Assembly (NCBI GenBank): GCA_031551455.1
Contig: JAVBNP010000006.1
Span: forward strand, 7,909 to 71,908
DNA: 64,000 nt
Direction: 5' to 3'
Source of the DNA: JAIRLS01 sp031551455
GTDB taxonomy: Bacteria; Bacteroidota; Bacteroidia; Bacteroidales; UBA4181
Shown here: in pieces, positions 35,744-45,487 of the stretch
Numbering within the stretch: position 1 is the first letter of the stretch
Layout of the letters: every line of letters starts with the position of its first letter
The notes under the pieces: model-generated
Seen by the model: the letters and a program-made list of their open reading frames with translations, nothing else
The model's database searches: none
Told to the model about the DNA's origin: nothing
Made by a program: the position numbers and the translations under genes

Positions 35744-35774
35744 AATCTACGAGGTTCCAAAAACCTCGCAGATT
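35744..35774. repeat. 31-nt palindromic hairpin at a convergent junction
   Basis: Arms of 14 nt (cores TCTACGAGGTT and AACCTCGCAGA) with a 3-nt apex and two transition mismatches. It overlaps the last bases of the adenine deaminase gene, where a terminator would be expected. Confidence 0.7.
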
Positions 35775-37437
35775 ATACAAAAAGATCGGTTCGCTCGAAT
35801 CGGGTAACGTTGAATAGACCGCGATCGCTTAATTTTAACTCTGGAATAACAAGCAATGCCATGAACGACAAGGTCATAAAAGGCGCCGTTAACACACATC
35901 CCATGTCTCGAGCCGCTGTATTGAGTGCTTCGTATTCGGCGGCAACTTCTTCTCCGGATGCGGATGACATTAATCCCGTAATATCTAACTTTAAGTCTAT
36001 TAGATTTTTATTATATACAACTGCCAACCCGCCTTTTAAATCAATAATATGATTTATTGCTTTAACAATGGAATCATCATCACAACCAACCGCAATAATA
36101 TGATGGCTGTCGTGAGCTACGGTGGAAACCAAGGCACCTTGTTTCAAACCGAATCCCCGAATAAATGCCACAGCGGGTTTTGCGGGTCGATAACGATTCA
36201 AAACAATAAGTTTTAACGTATCTGTTTCCTTATCGGATTCGACAACAGTTCCGGGGTTAACCGGACAAAAAATTTGGTGCGTGAGCAAATCGCCGTTTAC
36301 GGCTTGTATTACTTTCATTGTATCGGATGTTGCCGTAACGGCGATATCCGATACCGAAATTTTGGCGGCGCCGAAATGCCCCGGAAAAGATGTTTTTAGA
36401 TTTCGATTTGTTTCCGACCAAAAAATCAAATCCGACTTCTCTCCCGCCCTATCGTACACGCAATCGCCTCGCAGGAAACTTTTACGTACGGTAAAATTTT
36501 GCAAATCGTCGACAACGATAAAATCGGCAGAAGTGCCCGGTTGGACCATTCCCAAATCTATTTGATAATGCTGGACGGGATTCAGTGTAGCGGCACGTAT
36601 CACCGAAAATAAATCCACTCCTTCGGCAACACCTTTCGCAAGCATCCGATTAATGTGTCCGCGAAGTAAATCGTCGGGATGAAAATCGTCCGTACAAAAC
36701 ATCACGCCGGCGGGATATCGATTAATCAACGGAATCAATGCATCAAAATCTTTTGCTGCACTTCCATTGCGAATCAAAATCTTCATTCCCGAACGAATCT
36801 TTTCTTCAGCTTCCTCCAACGTCGTACATTCATGATCGGTGGATATGATTGCCATGTCTTCCAAACTCCCGGCATGAACATATTTACGAAGTGCATCGCC
36901 CATAAGTCCGGGAGCATGTCCGTCAATCGGCTTCCCATATTTTCGGGCAACGGCAATTTTCGCCATCACTTCCGTATCGCCGTTTAACACTCCGGGGAAG
37001 TTCATCATTTCAGATAAATAATTTACTTTCTTATTTTGAAATAATTCGTTAATATCGTCAGCCGTTATACTAATTCCCGTTGATTCGAAAGATGTAGCGG
37101 GAACACAGGCGGGCGCTCCGAAAACAAAACGAAACGGAATACGCTCGGCATTTTCCAACATAAAATCAATTCCCTCAATACCCGAAACATTAGCAATTTC
37201 GTGCGGATCGGAAACCGCCGCCAATGTACCATGCCGCACTGCCAAACGTGCAAACTCCGACGGCAATAACATAGAGCTTTCAATATGAACATGCGCATCA
37301 ACCAATCCGGGAAGAATAAAATAATCGAGAACCTTTGATAAGCGCTCTATCTTTTGTATGTGTGTGTCAAAATAAATACGACCGGGAAAAACTTCACCCT
37401 TTACAATATCTACAATATTGCCTTCAATTGCTTCCAT
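35773..37437 (-). CDS. ade: Adenine deaminase
   Basis: 554 residues, a normal length. Starts MEAIEGNIVDIVKGEVFPGR; the metal-binding motif is GLVDAHVHIESSMLLPSEFARLAVRHGT (His-x-His, split here across positions about 50-52); further marks are DGHAPGLMGDALRKYVHAG, STDHECTTLEEA, MFCTDDFHPDDLL and the C-terminal VAHDSHHIIAVGCDD. Catalyses adenine to hypoxanthine plus ammonia in purine salvage, with Mn or Fe in the amidohydrolase site. Upstream lies a parS-type site 19 bp before the start. Confidence 0.95.
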   Translation of the reverse strand: MEAIEGNIVDIVKGEVFPGRIYFDTHIQKIERLSKVLDYFILPGLVDAHVHIESSMLLPSEFARLAVRHGTLAAVSDPHEIANVSGIEGIDFMLENAERIPFRFVFGAPACVPATSFESTGISITADDINELFQNKKVNYLSEMMNFPGVLNGDTEVMAKIAVARKYGKPIDGHAPGLMGDALRKYVHAGSLEDMAIISTDHECTTLEEAEEKIRSGMKILIRNGSAAKDFDALIPLINRYPAGVMFCTDDFHPDDLLRGHINRMLAKGVAEGVDLFSVIRAATLNPVQHYQIDLGMVQPGTSADFIVVDDLQNFTVRKSFLRGDCVYDRAGEKSDLIFWSETNRNLKTSFPGHFGAAKISVSDIAVTATSDTMKVIQAVNGDLLTHQIFCPVNPGTVVESDKETDTLKLIVLNRYRPAKPAVAFIRGFGLKQGALVSTVAHDSHHIIAVGCDDDSIVKAINHIIDLKGGLAVVYNKNLIDLKLDITGLMSSASGEEVAAEYEALNTAARDMGCVLTAPFMTLSFMALLVIPELKLSDRGLFNVTRFERTDLFV

Positions 37438-37456
37438 ATATTTCCTGCATTAAGAT

Positions 37457-37472
37457 TGTTCCACGTGGAACA
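37457..37472. other. parS-type centromere site 1
   Basis: TGTTCCACGTGGAACA, a perfect 16-bp palindrome matching the universal ParB recognition pattern TGTTnCACGTGnAACA. Located between ade and mnmG, 115 bp from an identical copy. ParB should load here to organise the origin region; ParA/ParB are not in the window. Confidence 0.88.
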
Positions 37473-37587
37473 TTTTGCTAAAACACGAAATGCATCCATA
37501 AGGCTACTATCTTCGATGTCGACCACTTCAATTTCATTTTTTAATTCGACAAATATTTGTTTTCTTTTATCGACTCAACCAAAAAGA

Positions 37588-37603
37588 TGTTCCACGTGGA
37601 ACA
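37588..37603. other. parS-type centromere site 2
   Basis: The second TGTTCCACGTGGAACA copy, embedded in an 18-bp perfect palindrome (37587-37604) that touches the mnmG stop codon. Two identical perfect copies in 150 bp are very unlikely by chance. Confidence 0.88.
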
Positions 37604-39481
37604 TTACCTCCCAAAATGAACTAATAACACGTTAATATCGGAAGGTGAAACTCCGGGTATCCTTGAAGCATGACCGATAGTTTGCGGTTTAATTCGAGAC
37701 AATTTAATGCGCGCTTCGGTCGACAAGGAATTAATTTTTCGGAAATCAAATCCCGAAGGAATTACAATATTTTCCAACCGTTCGAGTTTTTGAGCGTTTG
37801 CCTTTTCGCGCTCAATATACCCCGAGTACTTGATGCAAATTTCAGCTGCTTCCAAAATCTCATCCTTCCGGCTTGGAATGGAATCAAGCAATGTTATAAA
37901 CTCGGGGATTCGCTCGGCTAACTCCTGTATGGCCACTTGCGGTCGCATCACCAAATCGACAAGTTTTACCGTTTGTCGGATGGGCGATGTTTCTGTTTCG
38001 GATAAATAATCATTGACAGAGTCGGGCGATATGCTGTATTTAGCAACAAAATCAATAATCTTGTCTCGATAATTGATTTTCTCTTGCAACAAGTCGTATC
38101 GTCGGTGCGATGCCAAGCCTAATTCATATGATAAGGGAGTAAGTCGCACATCGGCATCATCTTGTCGCAATAAAATACGATATTCGGCACGCGAAGTAAA
38201 CATACGATATGGTTCGTCCACACCTTTGGATACCAAATCATCGATCAATACACCGATATATGCTTGGTCGCGTCGCAAAATAAATTCGGATTCGCTGCGA
38301 AGCTTTCGCACGGCATTAATTCCCGCCATTAATCCTTGGGCGGCAGCCTCTTCATAACCGGTCGTTCCATTGATTTGCCCGGCAAAATAAAGATTTTGTA
38401 TCTGCTTCGTCTCTAACGTATGATACAATTGTGCGGGCGAAAAAAAATCATATTCGATGGCATATCCGGGACGAAACAGTTTCACGTTTTCTAAACCTTC
38501 GACATTCTTTAATGCTTCCCATTGAATGTTCCAAGGGAGCGACGAAGAAAATCCGTTAATATAATACTCGTCGGTATCGGTTCCTTCGGGTTCAAGAAAA
38601 AGATGGTGCGAATCCTTCGCGGCAAATGTAACGATTTTATCTTCGATACTCGGACAATAACGCGGCCCGATGCTTTGTATCGTTCCGTTGTACATGGGCG
38701 AATCGACAAATCCCCGTTCCAAAATCCGATGAACATCGGGATTGGTGTACGCAATGTAACAAGGACGTTGGCGTAATTCATTTTTAACATCGGGTAAATA
38801 GGAAAATTGATGAATGACCGAATCACCATCTTGTCGCTGCAATTTTTCGAAATTAATGCTTCGCCCTTCGATTCGTGCCGGAGTTCCGGTTTTCATCCGT
38901 CCGACTTCAAATCCGAGTTCGTGCAATTGTTCGGATAATCCTTTGGATGCCGGCTCGGCTACTCTCCCACCCTCCGTCTTCACACGTCCGACATGCATCA
39001 AACCGTTTAAAAAAGTTCCATTTGTGAGAATGATTGCTTGCGCACGAAACGTAACACCCAATCGAGTAACAACACCGCATGCAACACCATCCTCAATGAC
39101 AAGCGAAATCACCCCGTCTTGCCAAATATCCAAATTCGGTGTCGATTCAAGCGTTCGCCTCCACTCCGCCGAAAATTTCATCCGGTCACATTGTGCTCGC
39201 GGGCTCCACATCGCCGGGCCTTTTGAAAGATTAAGCATTCGAAATTGGATGGTGGTACGATCGGTAACGATTCCCGAACGACCTCCGAGCGCGTCGATTT
39301 CGCGCACGATTTGTCCCTTGGCAATACCTCCCATTGCGGGATTGCATGACATTTGGGCAATCTTTTCCATATCGAACGTGATCAATAAAACCGATGCTCC
39401 CATACCTGCGGCGGCACAAGCAGCTTCACACCCGGCATGTCCGGCCCCGACAATTATAATATCATATTGCGGTAAATTCAT
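37604..39481 (-). CDS. mnmG: tRNA uridine-5-carboxymethylaminomethyl modification enzyme MnmG (GidA)
   Basis: 625 residues from the ATG at 39481 (MNLPQYDIIIVGAGHAGCEAA, FAD dinucleotide-binding motif). Family marks: CNPAMGGIAKGQIVREIDALGG, LTNGTFLNGLMHVG, GLSEQLHELGFEVGRMKTGTPAR, GRYCPSIEDKI-like GPRYCPSIEDKIV, and AGQINGTTGYEEAAAQG. With MnmE it makes cmnm5U at the wobble position of some tRNAs. Often located near the replication origin, which agrees with the parS sites. The -7 element TATCTTTG lies at 39502-39509 on the minus strand. Confidence 0.98.
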   Translation of the reverse strand: MNLPQYDIIIVGAGHAGCEAACAAAGMGASVLLITFDMEKIAQMSCNPAMGGIAKGQIVREIDALGGRSGIVTDRTTIQFRMLNLSKGPAMWSPRAQCDRMKFSAEWRRTLESTPNLDIWQDGVISLVIEDGVACGVVTRLGVTFRAQAIILTNGTFLNGLMHVGRVKTEGGRVAEPASKGLSEQLHELGFEVGRMKTGTPARIEGRSINFEKLQRQDGDSVIHQFSYLPDVKNELRQRPCYIAYTNPDVHRILERGFVDSPMYNGTIQSIGPRYCPSIEDKIVTFAAKDSHHLFLEPEGTDTDEYYINGFSSSLPWNIQWEALKNVEGLENVKLFRPGYAIEYDFFSPAQLYHTLETKQIQNLYFAGQINGTTGYEEAAAQGLMAGINAVRKLRSESEFILRRDQAYIGVLIDDLVSKGVDEPYRMFTSRAEYRILLRQDDADVRLTPLSYELGLASHRRYDLLQEKINYRDKIIDFVAKYSISPDSVNDYLSETETSPIRQTVKLVDLVMRPQVAIQELAERIPEFITLLDSIPSRKDEILEAAEICIKYSGYIEREKANAQKLERLENIVIPSGFDFRKINSLSTEARIKLSRIKPQTIGHASRIPGVSPSDINVLLVHFGR

Positions 39482-39501
39482 CTTCAAACTAAATTCGGCA
39501 A

Positions 39502-39509
39502 CAAAGATA
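39502..39509 (-). promoter_or_regulatory. Putative -7 element of mnmG
   Basis: Reads TATCTTTG on the minus strand, a full match to TAnnTTTG, 20 bp before the ATG. No clear -33 element. Confidence 0.55.
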
Positions 39510-39934
39510 CCAAAAGATTGTTACAGGTATAAATCTCGAAAATCATCGTAGAATTTACGATCGGTCATCATCAATATTGAATGATCGGATTAAAGTAAAA
39601 ACAGGGTGAACTTCGGTTAATTTAGATAATTTTCAACAAACAATCACCAAGCAAAGAGCATATCAAAACTATCGGTTCTTTGAAACGAACTTGCAAATTC
39701 AACGGAGTTGAATCCGGTATTTATCGGGTAAAGATTAACAAGACATTTATTATTTCACGATTTTACACGGTAATATTCACGCAATGTCCGTTTCGGGGTT
39801 GTTTTTTGGTATTTTATCAAATAAAATAAACAAAAATATCGATCGTCTATTCATCAATTTATACCTCAATTTCGAATTCCGAAAAAGATTAAAAATACAA
39901 AAGCGAATAAATTCGTTCATTTTTGTGGAGAATT
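39510..39934. other. Intergenic region between divergent genes
   Basis: AT-rich DNA between mnmG and the T9SS cargo gene. No coding frame, hairpin or repeat was recognised apart from the flanking promoter elements. Confidence 0.5.
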
Positions 39935-39966
39935 TTTGGAAATAGTCTAATTAGTAAATATTTTTG
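39935..39966 (+). promoter_or_regulatory. Promoter of the T9SS/adhesin locus
   Basis: TTTG (39935-39938), a 20-bp spacer and TATTTTTG (39959-39966) match both Bacteroidota elements exactly, 35 bp before the ATG of the 920-residue cargo. Probably drives the following four tightly spaced genes. Confidence 0.75.
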
Positions 39967-40001
39967 CTCAATCATTTTTAAAGGAACTTAATTTTATCGA
40001 T

Positions 40002-42764
40002 ATGATAAACGTACTTCCGTTCGGAAAAAAAGTTGTCTTTATCGTTGCTGCCCTCATGCTTGCATGGGGTCAAACGATTTCGTACGCCCAAACATATTTT
40101 ACTCCATCCAATCCGACCTGTACGCCCGGAACCATTACGCCGGGTATTTCGAATAATGAATTCAAAATAAGCATCAATTACGGAAGAGCGATGCAAATAA
40201 GTCCGTCTCCTACCGTAACTTTTACAGGTTTTTCGGGAACGGAAGAATCCGAAGTTTTTCCGAATGCCCCTCAATATTTTTGGTCCGACGGAAACAAAAA
40301 GCTCGATATCGTTTATGTTGTAGACCCGACCAAGCGAGTCAATCGATCCGGAATTACCGCAACCATAAACCCCATACAATCGAGTACGCCCGGATTATGG
40401 GCAAATCCCGCAGGGGTTACTTTTAATGTCGCACTCGGACAATCTACGGGAACAATAAGCTTTTCTCCGCAAAATATTAATATCAGTTCCGGTAGTCCGT
40501 TTACCATGACGGTAGATTATTCCGATCCTATGAATAACGAAGCCCCCGACGTTACTTTTCAACCGGATCTTATTGCCTCAAATATCCTTCAAGGAATGAT
40601 GTATAGTTGGCAAACCAACAAACAGTGTATTATTTCATACACTGTAACCGATGACGGCAATAATCACGGAAGCATCGGCGTAACCATAGCGGCAACGGAT
40701 GCCGGCGATGTTCCCGCCGCTAATGCAACCGGCTCGTTTCTCGTCGATTTCAAAAAGCCGGCCTGTACGGTAACCGCCGATCCCTCAAGCATCGGGCCCA
40801 ACACAACCGCACTTACCATCACGTTGGTGTATGATGAAGAAATGGACGTCTCTCCCCCTTCCATCGCTTTTTCGAACGGATTCAATCCGACCCCTGCCGC
40901 CGGGACAGGTTGGTTGGTCAATAAAACAACATATGTAGCCAAATACACCATTACGTCAAGCAATTTAAATACGCAATCGGTAATTACCGTTGCCAATGCC
41001 AAGGATCTTGCGGGAAATATTCAAATTCAAAACAGTGACGCCATATTGACCATTGATCAACGTAAACCGCAAGTGAAAAGGGTTACCATGATACCGTCGA
41101 GCATTAATCGCGGCATCAGCACGGCAACATTAGAAGTGGAATTCGAAAATGCCGATGCCATGGCCACCGGAGATATACCAAGCATTATTTTTGCCCCCGA
41201 TATGTCGACGGTATTGACCGGAGGACCGAGCAGTTGGAACGGAATGGTTTATTCGCGAGAATATATTATTAATACGTCCAACAACACAACCATGCAACCC
41301 AATGTAGCGGTTACGGTAAGCGGAGCAAAAGATAATAAGGGTACCATCATTGATCCAACAACCAAAACAAATGTTTTCAGTGTGGACATGACCGGTGTTA
41401 CTTGTCGTTCGGTTGTGTTTGACCCCGCAAAATTACAATTGGGCGTTGCATCCATGAAAATGACAATCACATACGAAGCACCCATGCAGGCCGTAAATCC
41501 GACCATTGTTTTTGTTGATGCTCAGAATAATCCCATAACCGACGCCAACAATAACCTGTTTAATGCACCGTCATTTGTTTGGACATCAACGACCGTATGC
41601 GAGGTAACTTACCCCTTAAAACCGAATCCGCAATTGCAAATTCTTGATATACATGCGCGCATTACCGGAGCAAAACGGGCCTCCGACGGCAGTACGCAAG
41701 TTCCGTATCTGTCGACTTCGAGTTTCATGGCCGACTTGAAGGATTTGGGCGCCGTGGTAACGCCAAGCGCCGATCCCGTTAAATGTACCGATTCGGAACT
41801 TCAATTGCGTATTGCATTCAATCAAATAATGATCCCGACGGCCGAAAATATCAACATTGCCGATTTGCCCGATTACGATTATAAATATGATTTTTTACAA
41901 TTCGAAAAAACCGAGTGGACGGACAACAGTACGGCAGTAGTTACTTATCGTGTGGAGGCCGATAAAAATTCCACGGGAAGCGTCAAAGTATGGGTTCACA
42001 ATCTGCAAAATGCCGGAGGAAGAGCTTTCGATAAGGAATACGGTAATGTATTTTCTGCCGAATCGAATCCGCCGACCATCGACAATGCCATTTACACATC
42101 GCCCTTGTGCCACAATGACGCAACCGGCAGTATCAATTTGACCGTTTCGGGCGGAAATCCCGGATATACGTACGAATGGTCAAAAGACGGCGGAACGCCT
42201 GCTTTAGGCACACTACCGAATATTATCGATTTGGGTCCGGGACAATATATCGTTAAAGCATATGGTAGCGATCGTTGTTTTGCCTCTTCGTCGGGGGTAC
42301 TCAATAATCCCGATGCCATTATTTTGACGACTGAGGTGGTTCAAAATGTCGTTCGAAAGGATGACGGTATCATTCAAATGACTGCGGAAGGCGGAACGCC
42401 CGATTACAGGTATTATGTTGACGGAACGCCGTATACCGACGGTCGTGTCGAAAATTTGAAGGTCGGAACTTACGCGCTTGCGGTAGTGGACGCCAATAGT
42501 TGTACGGCCACCGATCAAGCCGTAATTGCAGACCATCGAATTCCCACGGCGTTTACACCCAACGAAGACGGGTACAATGACATGTTCATGGAGGGAAATC
42601 GCGTAAAAATTTTCGATCGCAACGGAACCCTTTTACATGAAGGCGATAACGGATGGGACGGCAAATATAAAGGCCAAGTCATGCGTCCGGCCGTATATTT
42701 TTACATTGTCACGTTTCCCGACGGATCGATAAAGAAAGGAAGCGTACAAATATTCAAGAAATAA
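40002..42764 (+). CDS. T9SS type B cargo adhesin with Ig-like and SprB repeats
   Basis: 920 residues. Signal peptide ending ISYAQ. About six Ig-like modules of roughly 105 residues (about 30-680), each opening like CTVTADPSSIGPNTTALTIT with EEMDVSPPSIAF-type lines; they resemble surface-layer Ig repeats. One or two SprB-type repeats follow (CHNDATGSINLTVSGGNPGYTYEWSKDGG trimmed: SGGNPGYTYEWSKD, about 695-770; then GGTPDYRYYVDGT). The C-terminus (about 846-920) is the gliding-type CHU_C sorting domain: PTAFTPNEDGYNDMF, VKIFDRNGTLL, NGWDGKYKGQ. It is exported by T9SS and probably surface-bound. First gene of the locus, after a strong promoter; the next gene starts 1 bp after its stop. Confidence 0.9.
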   Translation: MINVLPFGKKVVFIVAALMLAWGQTISYAQTYFTPSNPTCTPGTITPGISNNEFKISINYGRAMQISPSPTVTFTGFSGTEESEVFPNAPQYFWSDGNKKLDIVYVVDPTKRVNRSGITATINPIQSSTPGLWANPAGVTFNVALGQSTGTISFSPQNINISSGSPFTMTVDYSDPMNNEAPDVTFQPDLIASNILQGMMYSWQTNKQCIISYTVTDDGNNHGSIGVTIAATDAGDVPAANATGSFLVDFKKPACTVTADPSSIGPNTTALTITLVYDEEMDVSPPSIAFSNGFNPTPAAGTGWLVNKTTYVAKYTITSSNLNTQSVITVANAKDLAGNIQIQNSDAILTIDQRKPQVKRVTMIPSSINRGISTATLEVEFENADAMATGDIPSIIFAPDMSTVLTGGPSSWNGMVYSREYIINTSNNTTMQPNVAVTVSGAKDNKGTIIDPTTKTNVFSVDMTGVTCRSVVFDPAKLQLGVASMKMTITYEAPMQAVNPTIVFVDAQNNPITDANNNLFNAPSFVWTSTTVCEVTYPLKPNPQLQILDIHARITGAKRASDGSTQVPYLSTSSFMADLKDLGAVVTPSADPVKCTDSELQLRIAFNQIMIPTAENINIADLPDYDYKYDFLQFEKTEWTDNSTAVVTYRVEADKNSTGSVKVWVHNLQNAGGRAFDKEYGNVFSAESNPPTIDNAIYTSPLCHNDATGSINLTVSGGNPGYTYEWSKDGGTPALGTLPNIIDLGPGQYIVKAYGSDRCFASSSGVLNNPDAIILTTEVVQNVVRKDDGIIQMTAEGGTPDYRYYVDGTPYTDGRVENLKVGTYALAVVDANSCTATDQAVIADHRIPTAFTPNEDGYNDMFMEGNRVKIFDRNGTLLHEGDNGWDGKYKGQVMRPAVYFYIVTFPDGSIKKGSVQIFKK

Positions 42765-42765
42765 A

Positions 42766-44478
42766 ATGCTCATGAGATATATTTCCCGCATCGTTATTTT
42801 TCTAATTGTCGGTCTCCTCGCCATCCCCGCATCGGGACAAAAAAAGGGTGAAACCGGTCAGGACTATTTCAAAAGACAGGAATATGCGCTTGCCGTAAAG
42901 GCATTTGAAAAAGAACTGAAAAAAGCTAAAAAGAAAAAATCGGAACAAGCCCGAGTCGAAGCGTACATCGGGATGTCGTATTATTACATGAACAAACCGC
43001 GAGAGGCATCAACAAGGTTGAAAAAGGGAATCGACCTCGGGTACAAAAAGGCCGATGCTTATGCCGTTTACGGTCTTTCATTGCAAAAACAGGAAAAATA
43101 CACGGAAGCGCTCGAAGCATTTAATCAATGCATCAAAACGGACAGCAAATATCCCAACATCAATCTGTACATCCAATCATGCAATTATGCGATGGAACAT
43201 CCCGAGCCGAATACCCAAATCGTATTGCGTTCGTCGAAAGTAAATACGGACGGCAGCGAGTACGGTATCTCGCCGGGTCCCGAAGGGGAAATTTTCTTTT
43301 CGCGTGCTCCCGTTAAAGGGCGCATCGATCCGCGAACGGGATTGGCGTATACCGACGTATATGTCTGCAAGCTTGACGGAAATGATCTTACGAAGCCCGA
43401 AAAGGAAAAAGCATTCATGAAAGCGTATTACAACACGGGCGTATTTTCGTATGATACACGTACCAAGAATATATACATGACCGTTTGCGACCCGAAAGGT
43501 AAATGCGGAATATATAAAAGCCCGTACAACCGAAACAAATGGGGCAAACCCGAACCGGTTCTCATTAACGATAAATATGACATGGTGCATCCTGCCGTCA
43601 CCAACGACGGCAATCGGCTCTATTTTTCGTCCAATGCACCGGGCGGATTCGGCAAAACCGATATTTGGTACGTTGATCGTGTCTCCGATGACAAATGGAG
43701 CGATCCGATTAATGCGGGAAATAAAATTAACACTCCCGGGCGTGAAGAATTTCCATTTGCCGGCGAAAGCGGATTCCTTTATTTTGCTTCCGACGGTCAT
43801 CCGGGATTCGGAGGATTGGATATTTTTTGGTCAACGGCTGAAGGAAACGCAATCGGTACGCCGCAAAATCTTGGACGTCCTTTCAACAGCGGAGCAGATG
43901 ATTTTAACTTGACCACTACGGGCGACAAGGGCCTGCTTATCTCTTCGCGAAACATCAATACGGGCGATGATATTTACATTTTCGCGAAAGCGGATCTTAC
44001 GAAAACCGAAATTGCGGAAGAGGAAGAAAAAGAAACCGAATCTGAACCGATTCCGGAAACAAAGCCCGAGCCGGTTATCGTGGAACAACCCGAACCCGAG
44101 CCGATTGTCGTAGAACCCGTCAAACCGAGACCGGACAATTTCGCCGTCATTTATTTCGATTTCAATCGATTTGTCCCGCAACGCGAATACCGTCAACAAT
44201 ACGACGAAATTGCGGCACAAATGAAAGCATATCCCAATGCAACGTTTGAGATTGCAGGGTATGCCGATCCCCGAGGCGGAAGGGAATTTAACTCCGAACT
44301 TTCGGATAAACGTGCGGAATACATTGCAAAACGTTTGGTTGACAGAGGTGTTCCGAAAAGTAATTTGATCATCAAAGGTTACGGATTCACTGATCCCGCG
44401 GAACCGAATGCCTCTACGGAGGAAGAATTCCAAAAAAATCGACGGGTGGAAATACGTATTATTAAAACCACGAATTAA
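42766..44478 (+). CDS. PorE-like TPR / PD40 beta-propeller / OmpA-C protein
   Basis: 570 residues. Signal peptide ends PASGQ. TPR region about 25-150 (YGLSLQKQEKYTEALEAFNQCI). A WD40-like (PD40) propeller about 160-415 (YGISPGPEGEIFFSRAP, GNRLYFSSNAPGGFGKTDIW, GFLYFASDGHPGFGGLDIFW). A Pro/Glu-rich spacer about 425-460. A C-terminal OmpA peptidoglycan-binding domain (VIYFDFNRFVPQREYRQQ, EIAGYADPRGG, LSDKRAEYIAKRL, EFQKNRRVEIRI). Known: PorE of P. gingivalis has this order plus a regulatory-like domain and anchors T9SS to the cell wall. Here that extra domain seems absent. It lies between a cargo and a PorP gene. Confidence 0.9.
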   Translation: MLMRYISRIVIFLIVGLLAIPASGQKKGETGQDYFKRQEYALAVKAFEKELKKAKKKKSEQARVEAYIGMSYYYMNKPREASTRLKKGIDLGYKKADAYAVYGLSLQKQEKYTEALEAFNQCIKTDSKYPNINLYIQSCNYAMEHPEPNTQIVLRSSKVNTDGSEYGISPGPEGEIFFSRAPVKGRIDPRTGLAYTDVYVCKLDGNDLTKPEKEKAFMKAYYNTGVFSYDTRTKNIYMTVCDPKGKCGIYKSPYNRNKWGKPEPVLINDKYDMVHPAVTNDGNRLYFSSNAPGGFGKTDIWYVDRVSDDKWSDPINAGNKINTPGREEFPFAGESGFLYFASDGHPGFGGLDIFWSTAEGNAIGTPQNLGRPFNSGADDFNLTTTGDKGLLISSRNINTGDDIYIFAKADLTKTEIAEEEEKETESEPIPETKPEPVIVEQPEPEPIVVEPVKPRPDNFAVIYFDFNRFVPQREYRQQYDEIAAQMKAYPNATFEIAGYADPRGGREFNSELSDKRAEYIAKRLVDRGVPKSNLIIKGYGFTDPAEPNASTEEEFQKNRRVEIRIIKTTN

Positions 44479-44483
44479 TCAAC

Positions 44484-45422
44484 ATGAGGATCATCAAAAA
44501 ATATCGAGTAATACGTCGAATTGTTGCAACGGTTGCGATATGCACCATATCGGGTAACCTGTTTGCGCAAAGCGACATACTCCTGACGCAACAATGGCTG
44601 TCGCGTATCAACATGAATCCGGCAGCAACGGGAAATTCGGACAACATTGACGTATTTGTGCTTTTGCGTCAACAATGGGAAGGATTCGAGAATGCTCCCG
44701 AAACGGGCGTTGTGAACGTACACAGCTATTTTGATCGTATCCGATCGGGCCTCGGGCTGACGGCCATGTACGATAAAATCGGCGTGGGCAACAATACCGT
44801 TAATGCAAAATTGGCGTATGCCTTTCATTTCAACATCGGCGAAAGTTGGCTGATGTCGCTCGGATTGTCGGGCGGCGTCGAACAACGAGTCTTCGATCCG
44901 TCGAAACAATTTTTCCTCGACGAAAGCGATCCCGAAATTCCGCACGAAAAAATATCGCAAATATCTCCTGATGTCGACTTTGGTTTCGAACTTTCGTCGG
45001 AACGGTTTCTGTTTGGCGCATCGGCAACACATCTGTTGAAACTTCCCGACCAAGCGACCACCAAACAAGATGCGCAACAATATTACGCATATGCGCGCTA
45101 CAAACAACCGCTCGGTGAATCAGTAGCGCTTCTTGCAGGCGTTCGCGGAAGCAACTTCGATACGAAATATTTTCTGGAGGGTAACTTGACGGCAATGTTC
45201 TTCGATAAGTTTTGGATCGGAGGAGCTTTTCGTCCCGATAATGCAGTAGCGGGGTTTGCCGGTTTGCAACTCGGTTTTTTCCGACTGGGTTATGCGTACG
45301 ATTATTCGATCGGAAGCACCGCATCACTCGCCAAAAATTCGCACGAGATTGTTGTTTCGTTAAAAATCGGAAAACCCAAAAGAACCATCAACACCAAATC
45401 TCCGCGATTTATCGAAAATTAG
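44484..45422 (+). CDS. PorP/SprF family T9SS outer-membrane protein (copy 1)
   Basis: 312 residues. Signal ends NLFAQ; the mature start SDILLTQQWLSRINMNPAATG carries the family motif N-P-A-A-T-G, followed by LLRQQWEGFENAP. The rest is a beta-barrel (GLGLTAMYDKIGVG, FGASATHLLKLPD) ending GSTASLAKNSHEIVVSLKI. Known: SprF-like proteins are needed for export or attachment of type B cargo such as SprB. It starts 5 bp after the PorE-like gene and serves plausibly the 920-residue cargo upstream. Confidence 0.92.
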   Translation: MRIIKKYRVIRRIVATVAICTISGNLFAQSDILLTQQWLSRINMNPAATGNSDNIDVFVLLRQQWEGFENAPETGVVNVHSYFDRIRSGLGLTAMYDKIGVGNNTVNAKLAYAFHFNIGESWLMSLGLSGGVEQRVFDPSKQFFLDESDPEIPHEKISQISPDVDFGFELSSERFLFGASATHLLKLPDQATTKQDAQQYYAYARYKQPLGESVALLAGVRGSNFDTKYFLEGNLTAMFFDKFWIGGAFRPDNAVAGFAGLQLGFFRLGYAYDYSIGSTASLAKNSHEIVVSLKIGKPKRTINTKSPRFIEN

Positions 45423-45487
45423 CATCAAGCAACTTATTGATCATCTGTTAAGTATATAAAAATCTAATCATTTAAACAAAAATCATC

